From: Brevundimonas denitrificans
GTDB lineage: Bacteria > Pseudomonadota > Alphaproteobacteria > Caulobacterales > Caulobacteraceae
Direction: 5' to 3'
Length of the DNA stretch: 34,709 bases
Assembly: GCF_030160755.1 (NCBI RefSeq)
Contig: NZ_BSOY01000027.1
Span: forward strand, 1 to 34,709
The position numbers and the translations under genes are program-made. Below, piece after piece: positions 9,408 to 19,579 of this stretch; positions within the stretch are counted from its first letter, which is position 1, and every line of letters begins with the position of its first letter. Below the pieces are notes generated by a model, which saw only the letters and a program-made list of their open reading frames with translations, had not been told where the DNA came from and searched no databases.

Positions 9408-10022
9408 ATGCGACGCCTGTTGCCGACCGCCCGGTCGTTTCTCATCCATTCAGGCCAGGCCGCCAGCCTGGCCGGCGTCGCCGTGCTGGCCATGGCCGCC
9501 GCGCCCCTGACCGCCGCCCCTGCCCCCGCCCCGACCGAAGCCCTCGCCGTGCCGGAAGCGCCGTCGATGACCGCCGTGGCTGAACCGGCCGGGCCGGTCA
9601 CGCGGCTGATCGCCTTCGAGGCGCCCGTCCGGAACCATGAAATCAACTCGCCTTTCGGCCTGCGCCGCCTGCCGGGCGAGGCCGCCCGAAACCACGCGGG
9701 CGTCGACATCGCCGCCCCGCAAGGCACCGGCGTCTATGTCTCGGCCGAGGGTTCGGTCCTGCGCACCGGCTATGAGCCCGCCGGCTATGGCCGGTTCGTC
9801 GAGATTCGCCACCCGAACGGCATGACCACCCTGTACGGCCACCTCAGCCGGCTGGACGTGGCGTCGGGCGATGTGGTCGAGGCCGGCGCGCGGATCGGTC
9901 TGGTCGGCTCGACAGGCCGTTCGACCGGCCCCCACCTGCATTTCGAGGTGCGTCGCGGCGAGCGTCTGGTCAACCCGGTCAAGGTGGTGGGCCGCGCCTT
10001 CGAGGTCGTCGTCGCCGCCTGA
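9408..10022 (+). CDS. M23 family (LytM-type) metallopeptidase
   Basis: A 204-residue exported protein. Residues ~1-40 form an N-terminal hydrophobic signal or anchor segment ending in alanine/proline-rich sequence. The rest is a peptidase M23 domain: NHAGVDIAAP supplies the first zinc His and Asp, YGHLS lies mid-domain, and GPHLHFEV carries the H-x-H. All expected metal and catalytic residues are present, so it is likely an active periplasmic peptidoglycan endopeptidase or a remodelling enzyme. The frame is open well upstream, but ATG 9408 is chosen because it follows a GGAG site and yields the export signal. No partner FtsX or coiled-coil region is seen. The next gene begins 70 bases downstream on the same strand. 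Confidence 0.9.
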   Translation: MRRLLPTARSFLIHSGQAASLAGVAVLAMAAAPLTAAPAPAPTEALAVPEAPSMTAVAEPAGPVTRLIAFEAPVRNHEINSPFGLRRLPGEAARNHAGVDIAAPQGTGVYVSAEGSVLRTGYEPAGYGRFVEIRHPNGMTTLYGHLSRLDVASGDVVEAGARIGLVGSTGRSTGPHLHFEVRRGERLVNPVKVVGRAFEVVVAA

Positions 10023-10092
10023 GGGCAAGCGTGGCCTTTGCCCACGGTTTCTTCACCCCTTGGCTCCAGAATGGCCTTCGAAGGGGGGCGTT

Positions 10093-12375
<2,283 letters not shown>

Positions 12376-12385
12376 GGCCGACGCC

Positions 12386-12595
12386 CTATTCGTAGCCGTG
12401 CGCGGCCTCGTTGATGACCTGCGAGGGCATGGACGAGAAGTCGACGCTGACCGGCTGCGCCGCCTTGGCGCGGAAGGTCTTGATCACGTGCTCGAGGCGG
12501 CGACGCACCTCGCGCTCTGCCTCGGTTCCATCGGTCAGGTTCAGCGGGGCCAGACAGAAATCGATGATGGCCGTGGGATTGTTGAGCGGTTGCAT
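12386..12595 (-). CDS. Small hypothetical protein co-transcribed with isocitrate lyase
   Basis: A 69-residue soluble protein of no family I recognise; it is rich in charged residues in the middle (EAEREVRRRLEHVIKTFRAK, probably helical). It begins 14 bases after the aceA stop codon on the same strand, with an AGGAGA site, so it is almost certainly in the aceA operon. Its stop lies 10 bases from the stop of the convergent kinase gene. A role linked to isocitrate lyase or glyoxylate metabolism is only inferred from position. Confidence 0.7.
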   Translation of the reverse strand: MQPLNNPTAIIDFCLAPLNLTDGTEAEREVRRRLEHVIKTFRAKAAQPVSVDFSSMPSQVINEAAHGYE

Positions 12596-12609
12596 GGGAC
12601 GTCTCCTGC

Positions 12610-13890
12610 TTATTCGGCCGCCACGAACTGGGCGGTCTCGGTGGAATCCTTGAGGGCCGTCGTCGACGACTGGCCGTTCGAGATGACGGTGGCGACCTGG
12701 TCGAAATAGCCGGTGCCAACCTCGCGCTGGTGGCGGGTGGCGGTGTAGCCGGCGGCCTCATTGGCGAATTCGCGCTGCTGCAGCTCGGAATAGGCCGCCA
12801 TGCCGCGATCGCGGTAGCCGTCGGCCAGCTCGAACATGGCGTTGTTCAGGCTGTGGAAGCCGGCCAGGGTCACGAACTGGAATTTGTAACCCATGGCCCC
12901 CAGCTCGCGCTGGAATTTGGCGATGGTGGCGTCGTCCAGCCTGGCCTTCCAGTTGAACGACGGCGAGCAGTTGTAGGCCAGCAGCTTGCCGGGATGCTCC
13001 TTGTGCACCGCCTCGGCGAAGCGGCGGGCGTCGTCCAGGTCGGGGTGGGAGGTCTCCCACCACAGGACGTCGGCGTATTTGGCGCAGCTGAGGCCGCGGG
13101 CGATGCAGTGGTCGAGGCCCGTCCCCTCCTTCAGGCGGAAGAAGCCTTCCGGCGTGCGGTTGTCGCGGTCGATGAAGGGCCGGTCACGCTCATCGACGTC
13201 GGAGGTGATCAGCTGGGCGCTCTCCGCGTCCGTCCGGGCCACGATCAGGGTCGGGGCGCCCATGACGTCGGCGGCCAGGCGGGCGGCGATCAGGTTGCGC
13301 TCATGCGCCTGGGTCGGGATCAGCACCTTGCCGCCCAGGTGGCCGCATTTCTTCTCCGAGGCCAGCTGGTCCTCGAAATGGACGCCCGCGGCGCCCGCCT
13401 CGATGAAGGCCTTCATGATCTCGAAGCTGTTCAGCGGCCCGCCGAAGCCCGCCTCGGCGTCGGCGACGATGGGGACGAACCAGTCCCGCTTCGCCCCGCC
13501 CTCGGCGTGTTCGATCTGGTCGGCCCGCTGCAGGGTGCGGTTGATGCGGCGGCACAGCTCGGGCGCGGCGTTGGCCGGATACAGCGACTGGTCGGGATAC
13601 ATGGCGCCGGCGGTGTTGGCGTCTGCGGCGACCTGCCAGCCCGACAGATAGATGGCCTTCAGGCCCGCGCGGACCATCTGCATGGCCTGGTTGCCGGTCA
13701 CGGCGCCGAGGGCGTTCACGAACGGCTCGTCGTGCAGCAGCTCCCACAGCCGGTTGGCGCCGCGCTCGGCCAGGGTATGGGTGATCGGCACTGAACCGCG
13801 CAGGCGGCGGACGTCTTCCGGCGTGTAAGGCCGCTCGATGCCGTCGAAGCGGCCGACGGGCGAGGGAACGAGGTGGGCGAAGCTGGTCAT
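12610..13890 (-). CDS. aceA: Isocitrate lyase
   Basis: A 426-residue cytoplasmic enzyme that cleaves isocitrate to glyoxylate and succinate, the first step of the glyoxylate shunt used for growth on acetate and fatty acids. The signature KKCGH with catalytic cysteine C182 is present, as are the metal-binding [14 protein letters not shown] region, the active-site NCSPSFNWK segment and a length typical of bacterial enzymes. The ATG at 13890 is chosen over a frame open to 13980 because [10 protein letters not shown] leads directly into the conserved N-terminus. It is divergent from a RamB-like regulator across a 153-base gap with repeated palindromes, and is followed by a 69-residue gene. Malate synthase is not in the window. 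Confidence 0.97.
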   Translation of the reverse strand: MTSFAHLVPSPVGRFDGIERPYTPEDVRRLRGSVPITHTLAERGANRLWELLHDEPFVNALGAVTGNQAMQMVRAGLKAIYLSGWQVAADANTAGAMYPDQSLYPANAAPELCRRINRTLQRADQIEHAEGGAKRDWFVPIVADAEAGFGGPLNSFEIMKAFIEAGAAGVHFEDQLASEKKCGHLGGKVLIPTQAHERNLIAARLAADVMGAPTLIVARTDAESAQLITSDVDERDRPFIDRDNRTPEGFFRLKEGTGLDHCIARGLSCAKYADVLWWETSHPDLDDARRFAEAVHKEHPGKLLAYNCSPSFNWKARLDDATIAKFQRELGAMGYKFQFVTLAGFHSLNNAMFELADGYRDRGMAAYSELQQREFANEAAGYTATRHQREVGTGYFDQVATVISNGQSSTTALKDSTETAQFVAAE

Positions 13891-13950
13891 GGCGGTCTCG
13901 GCTCGGGAATGCGGCCACCGCCGCGGGTCTCGAGGAGCAGAACACGCGCC

Positions 13951-13964
13951 AGTCACGAATGACA
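13951..13964. promoter_or_regulatory. Putative operator, palindrome 3 (GTCA-N4-TGAC)
   Basis: GTCACGAATGAC at 13952-13963 is a perfect inverted repeat with the same half-sites as the two palindromes nearer the regulator gene but a spacer of four bases rather than five. It lies 61 bases upstream of the aceA start. The role as a regulator site is inferred. Confidence 0.4.
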
Positions 13965-13993
13965 CAGCGAAAGCCGACACATTCGCGTCATTC

Positions 13994-14008
13994 AGTCATG
14001 ATGTGACA
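13994..14008. promoter_or_regulatory. Putative operator, palindrome 2 (AGTCA-N5-TGACA)
   Basis: AGTCA-TGATG-TGACA is a near-perfect copy of palindrome 1; equivalent positions are exactly 25 bases apart. It lies in the divergent aceA/regulator gap and is a likely binding site for the RamB-like protein (inference). Confidence 0.5.
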
Positions 14009-14018
14009 TAGACGGTTA

Positions 14019-14033
14019 AGTCATTTTGTGACT
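14019..14033. promoter_or_regulatory. Putative operator, palindrome 1 (AGTCA-N5-TGACT)
   Basis: A perfect inverted repeat AGTCA-TTTTG-TGACT ending ten bases before the regulator's start codon. That position suggests autoregulation, and leaves little room for a leader if transcription starts downstream of it. Function is inferred from position and repetition. Confidence 0.5.
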
Positions 14034-14043
14034 AAATGCGGGC

Positions 14044-15459
14044 ATGGACGCCGCCACAGATCGCAAACTGTTCCTTGGAGGCCGCCTCAAGCGGCTTCGG
14101 CGCGATCTGGCCCTGACCCAGACCGCCATGGCCGGCGATCTCGGCGTTTCACCCTCCTATCTCAACCACATCGAGCGGAACCAGCGACCCGTTTCCGCCC
14201 AGCTGCTGCTCCGGCTGGCCGACACCTATGACGTCGACCTGCGCACCCTCGGCCAGTCCGCGGGCCCCGCGTCCGAGGCCGAGCTGGCCGAGGCCTTCGC
14301 CGATTCCGTCTTTCAGGGCCTGGCCGTGCCGCGCCACGAGATCGTCCAGCTGGCCGAGGACCAGCCCGCCGCGGCCGACGCCCTGCTGCGCCTGTATCGC
14401 GCCTTCGCCGACCGCCGCGCCCGCGACGGCGCCGAGACCGGCCCCGGCGACGACAGTCCGTCGGACTGGGTGCGGGAGTATGTCCAGTCACGCCGCAACC
14501 ATTTCCCCGAACTCGACACCCTTGGGGAAACGCTGGCCGAGGCCCTCGCCGCAGACGCCCCCGGAGAGCCGTTCGAGACCCGCGTCCGTGCCCGCCTCCA
14601 GACCCGCCACGGCCTCACCGTCCGCACCCTCCCCGTGGACGTCATGGTCGAATGGACCCGCCGCTACGACCCGCACCGCAAACGCCTGCTGCTGTCCGAG
14701 ACCCTCGGCCCCGCCTCGCGCGCCTTCGCCGTCGCCTTCCAGCTGGCCCTGTCCGAGCATGACGCAGAACTGACCGCCCTCGCCGACGCCGCCGCAGCGC
14801 CCGACGAGCCCACACGCCGTCTGCTGAAGGTGTCCCTGACCAACACCCTCGCCGCCGCCATCCTGATGCCCTACGGCCCCTTCCAGCGCACGGCGGAGGA
14901 GACCGGCTACGACCTCGGCCGCCTGCAGGCCCGGTTCGGCGTCAGCTACGAACAGGCCGCCCACCGCCTGACCACCCTGTCGCGCCCGACCGCGCGCGGG
15001 GTGCCCTTCTTCCTCATGCGGGTCGACCAGGCCGGCAACATCTCCAAACGTTTCGCCTCGGGCGCCTTTCCCTTCTCCCGCTTCGGCGGCGCCTGCCCGC
15101 GCTGGCGGCTGCACTCCGCCTTCCGCACGCCGGGCCGGGTCGTCACCCAGATCATCGAGACGCCGGACGGCGGCCGCTGGTTCACCCTGGCCCGCACGGT
15201 GGATCGGCAAGGCCACGATGCCTTCACCGAGGGTCAGGACCTCGCCATCGGCCTGGGCTGCGAGCTGAAACACGCCCATCGCCTGACCTACGCCCGCGGC
15301 CTCGACCTGACCGCGCCCGAGGTCACCCCCATCGGCCCCGCCTGCCGCCTGTGCCACCGCCACCCCTGCGCCGAACGCGCCGCCCCGCCGATCGACCGCC
15401 CGCTGGTGGTGGATGACTGGGCGAAATCGGTCAGTCCGTATCCGTTCGCGGGCGGATAG
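14044..15459 (+). CDS. RamB/ScfR-type XRE-family transcriptional regulator
   Basis: A 471-residue cytoplasmic DNA-binding protein. Residues ~10-66 are an XRE helix-turn-helix (LTQTAMAGDLGVSPSYLNHIERNQRPVS); the middle resembles the IrrE N-terminal-like domain without an HExxH; the C-terminal third is the DUF2083/ScfR domain, ending in the typical cysteine block CRLCHRHPCAERAAPP. In actinobacteria the homologous RamB controls isocitrate lyase and acetate genes, and ScfR-type proteins respond to short-chain acyl metabolism. Divergence from aceA strongly suggests the same job here, but whether it activates or represses, and its ligand, cannot be read from sequence. No clear ribosome binding site precedes the ATG. 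One palindrome lies ten bases upstream, suggesting autoregulation. Confidence 0.9.
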   Translation: MDAATDRKLFLGGRLKRLRRDLALTQTAMAGDLGVSPSYLNHIERNQRPVSAQLLLRLADTYDVDLRTLGQSAGPASEAELAEAFADSVFQGLAVPRHEIVQLAEDQPAAADALLRLYRAFADRRARDGAETGPGDDSPSDWVREYVQSRRNHFPELDTLGETLAEALAADAPGEPFETRVRARLQTRHGLTVRTLPVDVMVEWTRRYDPHRKRLLLSETLGPASRAFAVAFQLALSEHDAELTALADAAAAPDEPTRRLLKVSLTNTLAAAILMPYGPFQRTAEETGYDLGRLQARFGVSYEQAAHRLTTLSRPTARGVPFFLMRVDQAGNISKRFASGAFPFSRFGGACPRWRLHSAFRTPGRVVTQIIETPDGGRWFTLARTVDRQGHDAFTEGQDLAIGLGCELKHAHRLTYARGLDLTAPEVTPIGPACRLCHRHPCAERAAPPIDRPLVVDDWAKSVSPYPFAGG

Positions 15460-15503
15460 TTCCTCACCGCGCATTGCTGACCCGCGCAAAGCAGGGTTGA
15501 GTT

Positions 15504-15523
15504 CCGGTTCGCAGGAGAACCGG
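15504..15523 (+). promoter_or_regulatory. Stem-loop holding the ribosome binding site of the phytase-like gene
   Basis: CCGGTTC (15504-15510) pairs perfectly with GAACCGG (15517-15523); the Shine-Dalgarno AGGAG (15513-15517) lies in the six-base loop and its edge, just before ATG 15526. It could modulate translation initiation; this is inference. Confidence 0.4.
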
Positions 15524-15525
15524 GA

Positions 15526-16626
15526 ATGTCTTTTCGCTTCGCCCTCTGTCTCATGGTGCTGTTCCTTCCGTCCTGCGCCAGCCTGCCGCCGCCCACGCCG
15601 GTCGTCGCCAGGGATGAGGCTTCGGCTCCTCCGATCTCCAACAACCGCCTGGGGCAGATCACCAGCTGGTGGGGCGACGGACGGGCGCCGACCGCCCTCG
15701 TCAACGCCGGTTTCGTGGCCATCGCCCCAACAACCGGAGGATTGGACGTTCGCGACTTTGCGGGAGGGATCGAGCAACGCCTGCCCGCCGGGGCGCTCAG
15801 CGACATCGACGTCGCCGCCCTGCCCCTGTTGAACAGCTACGCCGTCGTCGTCGGCGGAGCCGAGCGGTCTTCGGGCCGAACCCGGATCGTCTTCTTCCGG
15901 CTGGACAGCAGCGACAACCAGCCGATGCGGCGCTGGGGCGAAATCGTGACGGACCTGTCCGACCCACGGGGCTTCTGCATGCGGCAGATCGACCCCGGCG
16001 TTTCGGTCGTGGTCTTCGATCGCCGGGGCGAGGCGCGACATTTGACGATTACCCAAGGCCCGGACGGCGGCCTTGTCTCGCGCGAAGTGCAGCGTTTTCG
16101 CATCGACCGGCCGGGGACGGGATGCGCCATCGTGACGGGCGAAAACCACCTGTATGTCGGCCATGCGCGCCGCGGGTTCTGGAGATATTCGCTCAATCCG
16201 CAGGTAACCAGCCCGCCCCGGTTCATGGGCCAGTCGGGCCCGCCCTCGATCCCTCGCAGCGTCAGCGTCTCGGTCCTGTCGACGCTGCCGCATTCCTATC
16301 TGGCCAGCCTGGATCACAATCATGCCGCCATCTCGCTCTGGCGCATCGAGCGCGATGACCTGCGCTGGCTGGGTCGGGTCGAGCTGCGCGACGGACCGGA
16401 CGGGCCGAGGGTCCTCAATCTGGGCAGCCTTGACGGCTACGGCGGCGAACTGGAGGGCTTTCCCGGCGGCGTGGTGATTGTTCACGGCCGGGTCGGTCGC
16501 GGAACCCCGACCCTGAAGTTTGTCGACTGGTCAGCCGTGCTGGACGCCCTGGGTATCGCCAGCCGACCCGGGAACCGGTCAGTCCAGCCGCGTCTTGCCC
16601 CCGTCCTGGCGCCAGGCGACCCCTGA
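15526..16626 (+). CDS. Phytase-like beta-propeller lipoprotein
   Basis: A 366-residue protein. The N-terminus MSFRFALCLMVLFLPSCAS ends in a lipobox with C17, so it is probably a lipoprotein. The body resembles beta-propeller (3-)phytases: a GGLDVRDFAGGIEQRLPAGALSDID-type strand (compare family blades describing tagged yes/no residual data), FCMRQID..VVVFDRRGEARHL, a GCAIVTGENHLYVGHARRGFWRY segment matching the family's 'x-x-LYVGEE-x-x-GIWRY' block, and SLDHNHAAISLWRIE. Those glutamate calcium ligands appear replaced here (VGHARRG), so phosphatase activity on phytate is doubtful. It may be a degenerate propeller with a binding role. Its 3' end overlaps the convergent metallopeptidase gene by 48 bases. 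Confidence 0.65.
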   Translation: MSFRFALCLMVLFLPSCASLPPPTPVVARDEASAPPISNNRLGQITSWWGDGRAPTALVNAGFVAIAPTTGGLDVRDFAGGIEQRLPAGALSDIDVAALPLLNSYAVVVGGAERSSGRTRIVFFRLDSSDNQPMRRWGEIVTDLSDPRGFCMRQIDPGVSVVVFDRRGEARHLTITQGPDGGLVSREVQRFRIDRPGTGCAIVTGENHLYVGHARRGFWRYSLNPQVTSPPRFMGQSGPPSIPRSVSVSVLSTLPHSYLASLDHNHAAISLWRIERDDLRWLGRVELRDGPDGPRVLNLGSLDGYGGELEGFPGGVVIVHGRVGRGTPTLKFVDWSAVLDALGIASRPGNRSVQPRLAPVLAPGDP

Positions 16627-18012
16627 GCGGTCGAACAGTCCCCTGAGGATAGCGTCAGGGTCGTCCGACCCCCGGTCCAGCAGCATCTCCATATCCCGCC
16701 GCAGCGACGGATCCCCCGACACGGCGTCCAGCGCGTCCAGCCATTCGTCCCGCGTCAGCACCCCGTCCTCGCGGCTGGCGTCGATCAGCGGCCGCAGAAA
16801 GTCGAACCAGTCTCCGCCCGTCGCCCGCCGCTGGGCGCCCTCGGCGACCATGGCGAAGACCGCCCCGCAGGCGTACAGCGCCCGGTGCTCCCCCCGCTCG
16901 GCGGCCTCAACCACCGGCGAGTCGGCCAGACGGATGCAGTCGTCGACCTCCTTTTGCAGTTCCGCGCGAGCATCATAGTCAGGGTCGATGCTCTTCAAAG
17001 CCTGGATCGCCATCAGATCGGCGCCGCCCTCAGTGATCCAGGCGTCGCGGGCGCGTTCGTAGCGCACGACCTGCCCCAGCCAGAAATGGGCGCTCTCGTG
17101 TCCGATGAACCAGCGCGCCATGGCCAGCACCCGCGCGCTCGGTTCGACCACGCCGACGCCGTCGAAAGCCATCACGACCAGGCCGGGCAGGACACTGCCC
17201 CCCATGGAGGTGCGACCGGCGGTGGGGCCGTTCCAGCTGACCATGATCGTGGGGCGCTCGGTCTCGCCGGGACCGAGCCGCGCCGCATAGACGTCGGCGA
17301 CGCGAGGGGCGAAGTCCTTGATGGCTCCACCGATCCACTGCGGCAGCTGCGGGTCGATCACGGTGACCAGGCGCTCGGTCTCGACCAGATCGGCCTCGCC
17401 GAACAGGATGTAGGTCTCCGCCTCCACAGCGGTCGCGGCGGCCACGCGCTGGCCGCGGAACAGGATCGGTCCGGCCCGGTCGCGCCAGGTCACCGACGCC
17501 GGTCCTGTCTGGAGCGGAAAGCCGTTCAGATCAGGCGGGACGGCCCTCGCCTCGGCGACGGACGCGAGCGGAAACACGTCGAACAGACCGCTGGGCATGG
17601 CCACCGAACCGTCCGTGAAGACGAGCACCTGATAGTCGGCCTCGAGATTGTCGGACCTTGGCGTAAAGGCGATCTGCACCCGGCGCGGAACGGGCGCGCC
17701 GTCGGCGGTGCGCAGGATATCCCGGCCGCCGGCGCGTTCCAGCACCACCCCCGGCGTGACGACCCGCCACTGCCCGGGCCGCCAGGGAAGGCGGGTTTCC
17801 TCGACCAGCGCCGAACGGAAGAAGGCCCAGACCGGTGCGTCGCGGTCCAGCTCATACTCGGCCGTCCAGGCGTCGCCGTCGCGGGTGACCGTCACCGCAG
17901 GGCGCGAGGAAGGCCCGGCGTCTCCGGAAGCGGCGGTCTGGCGCCCGGCCGCAGGCGCTGGGCCCGCCGCGAACGCCAGGGCGGCCATGGCCGCGATCAA
18001 TACAGGACGCAT
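16579..18012 (-). CDS. Secreted M1-like gluzincin metallopeptidase
   Basis: A 477-residue protein with a signal peptide (cleavage near AAG, residue ~23). It carries GHESAHFWLGQ, an HExxH (H305, H309), and exactly 18 residues later E328 in WITEGGAD, giving the HExxH-x18-E zinc signature of M1 aminopeptidases. The usual M1 GAMEN exopeptidase motif is not recognisable; the GGSVLPGLVVMAF strand sits where it would be expected. The substrate is therefore uncertain; an exported peptidase is likely. A GGGGAGG site precedes the ATG. The protein is much shorter than full M1 enzymes (~850 residues). The 3' end overlaps the phytase-like gene. Confidence 0.8.
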   Translation of the reverse strand: MRPVLIAAMAALAFAAGPAPAAGRQTAASGDAGPSSRPAVTVTRDGDAWTAEYELDRDAPVWAFFRSALVEETRLPWRPGQWRVVTPGVVLERAGGRDILRTADGAPVPRRVQIAFTPRSDNLEADYQVLVFTDGSVAMPSGLFDVFPLASVAEARAVPPDLNGFPLQTGPASVTWRDRAGPILFRGQRVAAATAVEAETYILFGEADLVETERLVTVIDPQLPQWIGGAIKDFAPRVADVYAARLGPGETERPTIMVSWNGPTAGRTSMGGSVLPGLVVMAFDGVGVVEPSARVLAMARWFIGHESAHFWLGQVVRYERARDAWITEGGADLMAIQALKSIDPDYDARAELQKEVDDCIRLADSPVVEAAERGEHRALYACGAVFAMVAEGAQRRATGGDWFDFLRPLIDASREDGVLTRDEWLDALDAVSGDPSLRRDMEMLLDRGSDDPDAILRGLFDRSGVAWRQDGGKTRLD

Positions 18013-18157
18013 ATGACCTCCCCGTCTGCACCCCGGTCCTACTCAGGACGACGGCGGGCGTCAGCTTAAGCTTTGGTCAGGCTCGGGGCGGTTCGGCGCC
18101 CGGCACTGAACCATTCCCGGGTTCAGGGGTTTGGCGCGGGTCTCAGCAGGGTCCGTC

Positions 18158-18271
18158 GTGAATCCATTTGTATTTGTGCGGAAGCATTGGCTTCTGGTTC
18201 TCGTCTTCCTCGAGCTCATAACGGCGGCGGCGCTGACGGGGTGGCTCGCCGCCGGGGCCGCTCTGTCCTGA
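18158..18271 (+). CDS. Possible 37-residue single-span membrane peptide
   Basis: GTG 18158 to TGA 18271 encodes a 37-residue peptide: a short polar N-terminus (NPFVFVRKHW) followed by two hydrophobic runs (LLVLVFLELITAAAL and GWLAAGAALS). An AGCAGGG element lies about seven bases before the GTG. It sits in the 268-base gap between the M1-like gene and the WYL regulator gene and ends nine bases short of the latter's stop. Its first codons are less GC-rich than its neighbours. No homologue is recognised, and short open frames of this size can arise by chance. Confidence 0.35.
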   Translation: MNPFVFVRKHWLLVLVFLELITAAALTGWLAAGAALS

Positions 18272-18280
18272 GCGGCACGC

Positions 18281-19264
18281 TCAGGCCCGTTCGAGCGCCG
18301 CCTGCGCCGCCGCCAGCTCGGCGGCCATGACCGCCTTCAGCCGCGCCGGTGCCACGATCTGCACCTGATCGCCCCAGCTGAACAGATGCCAGGCCAGCTC
18401 GCGCATGCCGCTGGCCCGGAACCGCACCTCGACCCCGCCGTCCGGCCGATCCTCGACCGTCTGGGTCGGGTGCCAGCGCCAGGCCCGCGCCTCGGCCGCG
18501 CCGCCCGGCGTGACCCGCAGCACCACATCCTCGATCTCGTCCTGATAGATGCCGAACGACTGGCTGGCGAAGGCCTGCAGGTCGAAATCGGGGGGCGGGG
18601 CGGCCACGCCGTCCTCGGCCCGCACTGCGCTCATCCGGTCGAGGCGGAAGGTCTGGATCCGCCCGCTTTCCCGGTCGGCGGCGACCAGATAGTTGGCGCG
18701 GCCGAACATCACCCCGCACGGCGCCACGCTGCGCCGCCGCGCCTCCGCCCCCGGACGGCTGTAGATAAAGCCCAGCGGCTGGCCCGCCAGGATCGCCTGC
18801 CGGATCTCGGCCAGCACCGCCTCGTCCGCCGACGGACGCGGCCCCGCCTGGACGGCGATGGTCTCGGCCCGCACCAGCGCCTCGAGGTCGGGCGCCAGCC
18901 GGTTCAGGGTGGTCGAGCGCATCGCCGACTTCAGCTTGCGCTCCAGCCCCTCCAGCGCGGCCGCCCGGCCGGGTTCGCCCGCCGCTCGCAGCCCCTGCGC
19001 CGCCTTGCTCAGCTCAACCAGCTCGGTCGTCGTCGGGGCCTGTTCGAACGCCGACAGACCGCCGCGGATGCGCCAGCGCTTGGTCGGCGGGTCCGACACC
19101 TCCTCGGCGGCGGGATAGAGGGCCAGGACCGCATCCCGCATCCGTTCGGCGGTGCGACGGCCCACGCCGCTCTCCCGCGCCATCTCGTCCAGCGTCAGGC
19201 CCTCGGCGCTGGCGGCCATCCGCCGCGCCAGCTCGATCACCACGGCCGCCTTGTCCTGTCTCAT
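18281..19264 (-). CDS. WYL-domain transcriptional regulator
   Basis: A 327-residue protein. The N-terminal ~65 residues form a DeoR-like winged helix (LTLDEMARESGVGRRTAERMRDAVLALYP), followed by a linker and a WYL domain with the characteristic FGRANYLVAADRES....FRLDRM block (~residues 185-215) and a C-terminal WCX-like region ending in helical sequence. WYL regulators often bind nucleic-acid-derived or nucleotide ligands and control DNA-damage or defence genes, but no such gene lies nearby. It is divergent from a 76-residue gene that may be its target (inference). Confidence 0.88.
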   Translation of the reverse strand: MRQDKAAVVIELARRMAASAEGLTLDEMARESGVGRRTAERMRDAVLALYPAAEEVSDPPTKRWRIRGGLSAFEQAPTTTELVELSKAAQGLRAAGEPGRAAALEGLERKLKSAMRSTTLNRLAPDLEALVRAETIAVQAGPRPSADEAVLAEIRQAILAGQPLGFIYSRPGAEARRRSVAPCGVMFGRANYLVAADRESGRIQTFRLDRMSAVRAEDGVAAPPPDFDLQAFASQSFGIYQDEIEDVVLRVTPGGAAEARAWRWHPTQTVEDRPDGGVEVRFRASGMRELAWHLFSWGDQVQIVAPARLKAVMAAELAAAQAALERA

Positions 19265-19348
19265 GCCGTGACGATGGCATACGACCGTTTTTGACGCAAC
19301 GCTGCTCCATGGTGAGTCTCAACAGACACCCCTTGCCGGAGACATTCC

Positions 19349-19579
19349 ATGGCCCGCTCGTTCGCCCCCCACGCCGCCGTCGCCGCCAGCCGCTATCTGA
19401 TCGTGCCGTGCGAGGCCGACGGCTGCGGCGACCTGGCCGTGATCTGGGACCGGCTGGAGGAACAGGTGATCGACGTCATCGACGCCCGCCTGTCGGCCCG
19501 CTACGCCGACGAGGACGCCCTGTGGGACGAGGCCCGCCCGGCCTTCGATCCGGCCGAAGACTTCCGCATGGCGGCCTGA
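19349..19579 (+). CDS. Small acidic hypothetical protein divergent from the WYL regulator
   Basis: A 76-residue soluble, acidic protein (C-terminal half rich in Asp/Glu/Ala) of no family I recognise. A GGAGA site precedes the ATG. A TTGACG element at 19291-19296, in the 84-base gap to the divergent WYL gene, could be its -35 box. Its stop codon abuts the stop of the convergent DUF1801 gene. Regulation by the WYL protein is possible but unsupported beyond arrangement. Confidence 0.7.
   Translation: MARSFAPHAAVAASRYLIVPCEADGCGDLAVIWDRLEEQVIDVIDARLSARYADEDALWDEARPAFDPAEDFRMAA

Noticed and set aside
14488..16485. A 665-residue minus-strand open frame opposite the RamB-like and phytase-like genes
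   Set aside because: Spans two well-supported plus-strand genes and has no domain pattern.
18107..18125. TGAACC/GGTTCA hairpin considered as a T-arm of a tRNA or fragment
   Set aside because: No acceptor, D or anticodon arms nearby and loop sequence does not match; a short chance hairpin or weak terminator.
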